Assembly (NCBI GenBank): GCA_937894795.1
Contig: CALCQV010000036.1
Coordinates: 1 to 6,047, forward strand
DNA length: 6,047 bases
Source of the DNA: an uncultured Bacteroidales bacterium
GTDB lineage: Bacteria; Bacteroidota; Bacteroidia; Bacteroidales; Lentimicrobiaceae
Reading direction: 5' to 3'
This document shows, piece by piece, positions 5,597 through 6,047 of this stretch (the first letter of the stretch is position 1; each line of letters starts with the position of its first letter). Both the position numbers and the translations under genes were made by a program. The notes below the pieces were generated by a model. It made no database searches, was not told where the DNA came from, and saw nothing but the letters and a program-made list of their open reading frames with translations.

Positions 5597-6047
5597 ATGG
5601 ATTTTAAAGAAATGATCAGGGCGGGTATTCCCGACACCTTGCCGGCAAAGAAGGAACTGGATTTAAGCGTTAGCCATGCGCCCATAAGGAAGGACATATT
5701 GAGCAGGGAAGAGAAGAAGCTGGCCCTGCGCAATGCGCTGCGCTACTTTGACCCGAAGCACCATGCCATACTGGCCCCTGAATTTGCCGAAGAGCTGGAG
5801 ACATGCGGCCGGATCTACATGTACCGGTTCCGTCCCGATTATGAAATGATGGCGCGCCCCATACATGAATACCCCGCGCAATGCAGCCAGGCTGCCGGCA
5901 TCATGCTCATGATACAGAACAACCTTGACCCGGCAGTGGCACAGCACCCCCATGAGCTGATAACCTATGGCGGCAATGGGGCTGTTTTCCAAAACTGGGC
6001 GCAGTACCTGCTCACCATGAAATACCTGAGCGAGATGACGCAGGAGC
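5597..6047 (+). CDS. hutU: Urocanate hydratase (urocanase), N-terminal part, running off the window
   Basis: Urocanase converts urocanate to 4-imidazolone-5-propionate, the second step of histidine degradation, using tightly bound NAD+ in the cytoplasm. The first 150 residues are present. Recognisable stretches are KKLALRNALRYF (40-51), EYPAQCSQAAGIMLMIQNNLD (91-111) and HPHELITYGGNGAVFQNWAQY (117-137); the last, with its glycine-rich YGGNG, is highly characteristic. The IMLMIQNNLDPAVAQ and FQNWAQYLLTM wording resembles the longer urocanase form found in Bacteroidota and animals rather than the shorter Pseudomonas-type enzyme. ATG 5597 gives the usual N-terminus (xFKExIxxGIPDxLP); an AAGGA lies at 5591-5595, too close for a good ribosome site. 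It begins 83 bases after the glycosyltransferase with no clear promoter. The symbol is given on family recognition; the catalytic C-terminal half lies outside the window. Confidence 0.92.
   Translation, partial: MDFKEMIRAGIPDTLPAKKELDLSVSHAPIRKDILSREEKKLALRNALRYFDPKHHAILAPEFAEELETCGRIYMYRFRPDYEMMARPIHEYPAQCSQAAGIMLMIQNNLDPAVAQHPHELITYGGNGAVFQNWAQYLLTMKYLSEMTQE

Noticed and set aside
5587..5607. ATG at 5587 as an alternative urocanase start or upstream peptide
   Set aside because: It is out of frame with the urocanase and stops after six codons; ATG 5597 gives the family N-terminus.
5663..5992. 109-codon minus-strand open frame near the right end
   Set aside because: It is antisense to the urocanase gene, whose conserved motifs fix the coding strand.

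Overview
The window looks like chromosomal DNA from a member of the Bacteroidota. Three lines of evidence point there: a gliding-motility/type IX secretion (T9SS) type B C-terminal domain, a Bacteroidota-style promoter (TTG-N23-TAATTTTG), and AT-rich leaders with little Shine-Dalgarno signal. I cannot place it below phylum from the sequence alone.

Layout. Positions 1-301 hold, on the minus strand, the left end of an IS3-like insertion sequence with the start of a helix-turn-helix transposase gene. A second copy of the same terminal sequence appears at 1-58, so the fragment is nested, tandem or an assembly-edge effect. Positions 302-996 are non-coding. They contain a fold-back element (313-487) with a very strong central hairpin (370-420), a second AT-rich nested palindrome (577-693), and a well-formed promoter (918-951).

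Positions 997-4183 carry three same-strand genes for exported, beta-rich surface proteins. The first is a 616-residue mosaic (N-terminal beta domain, IPT/TIG, lamin-tail-like, Ig-like). The second is a 202-residue protein with two PKD-like domains. The third is a 208-residue protein with one PKD-like domain and a T9SS type B sorting domain. The first two end in almost the same short tail (PAT-x-TI-[W/F]-H-[Q/N]-stop), encoded by different codons. Only the third has a recognisable secretion/anchoring domain. My working inference is that this is a co-transcribed surface-protein cassette in which the two tailed proteins depend on, or assemble with, the CTD-bearing one. This is the most interesting part of the window.

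From about 4377 the DNA becomes clearly more GC-rich with different codon use. Two ordinary housekeeping-type genes follow: a membrane-bound family 2 glycosyltransferase (4377-5513) and the first 150 codons of a long-form urocanate hydratase (5597 to the window end). The boundary suggests that the AT-rich surface-protein block, with mobile-element debris on its left, is an accessory region next to core genes.
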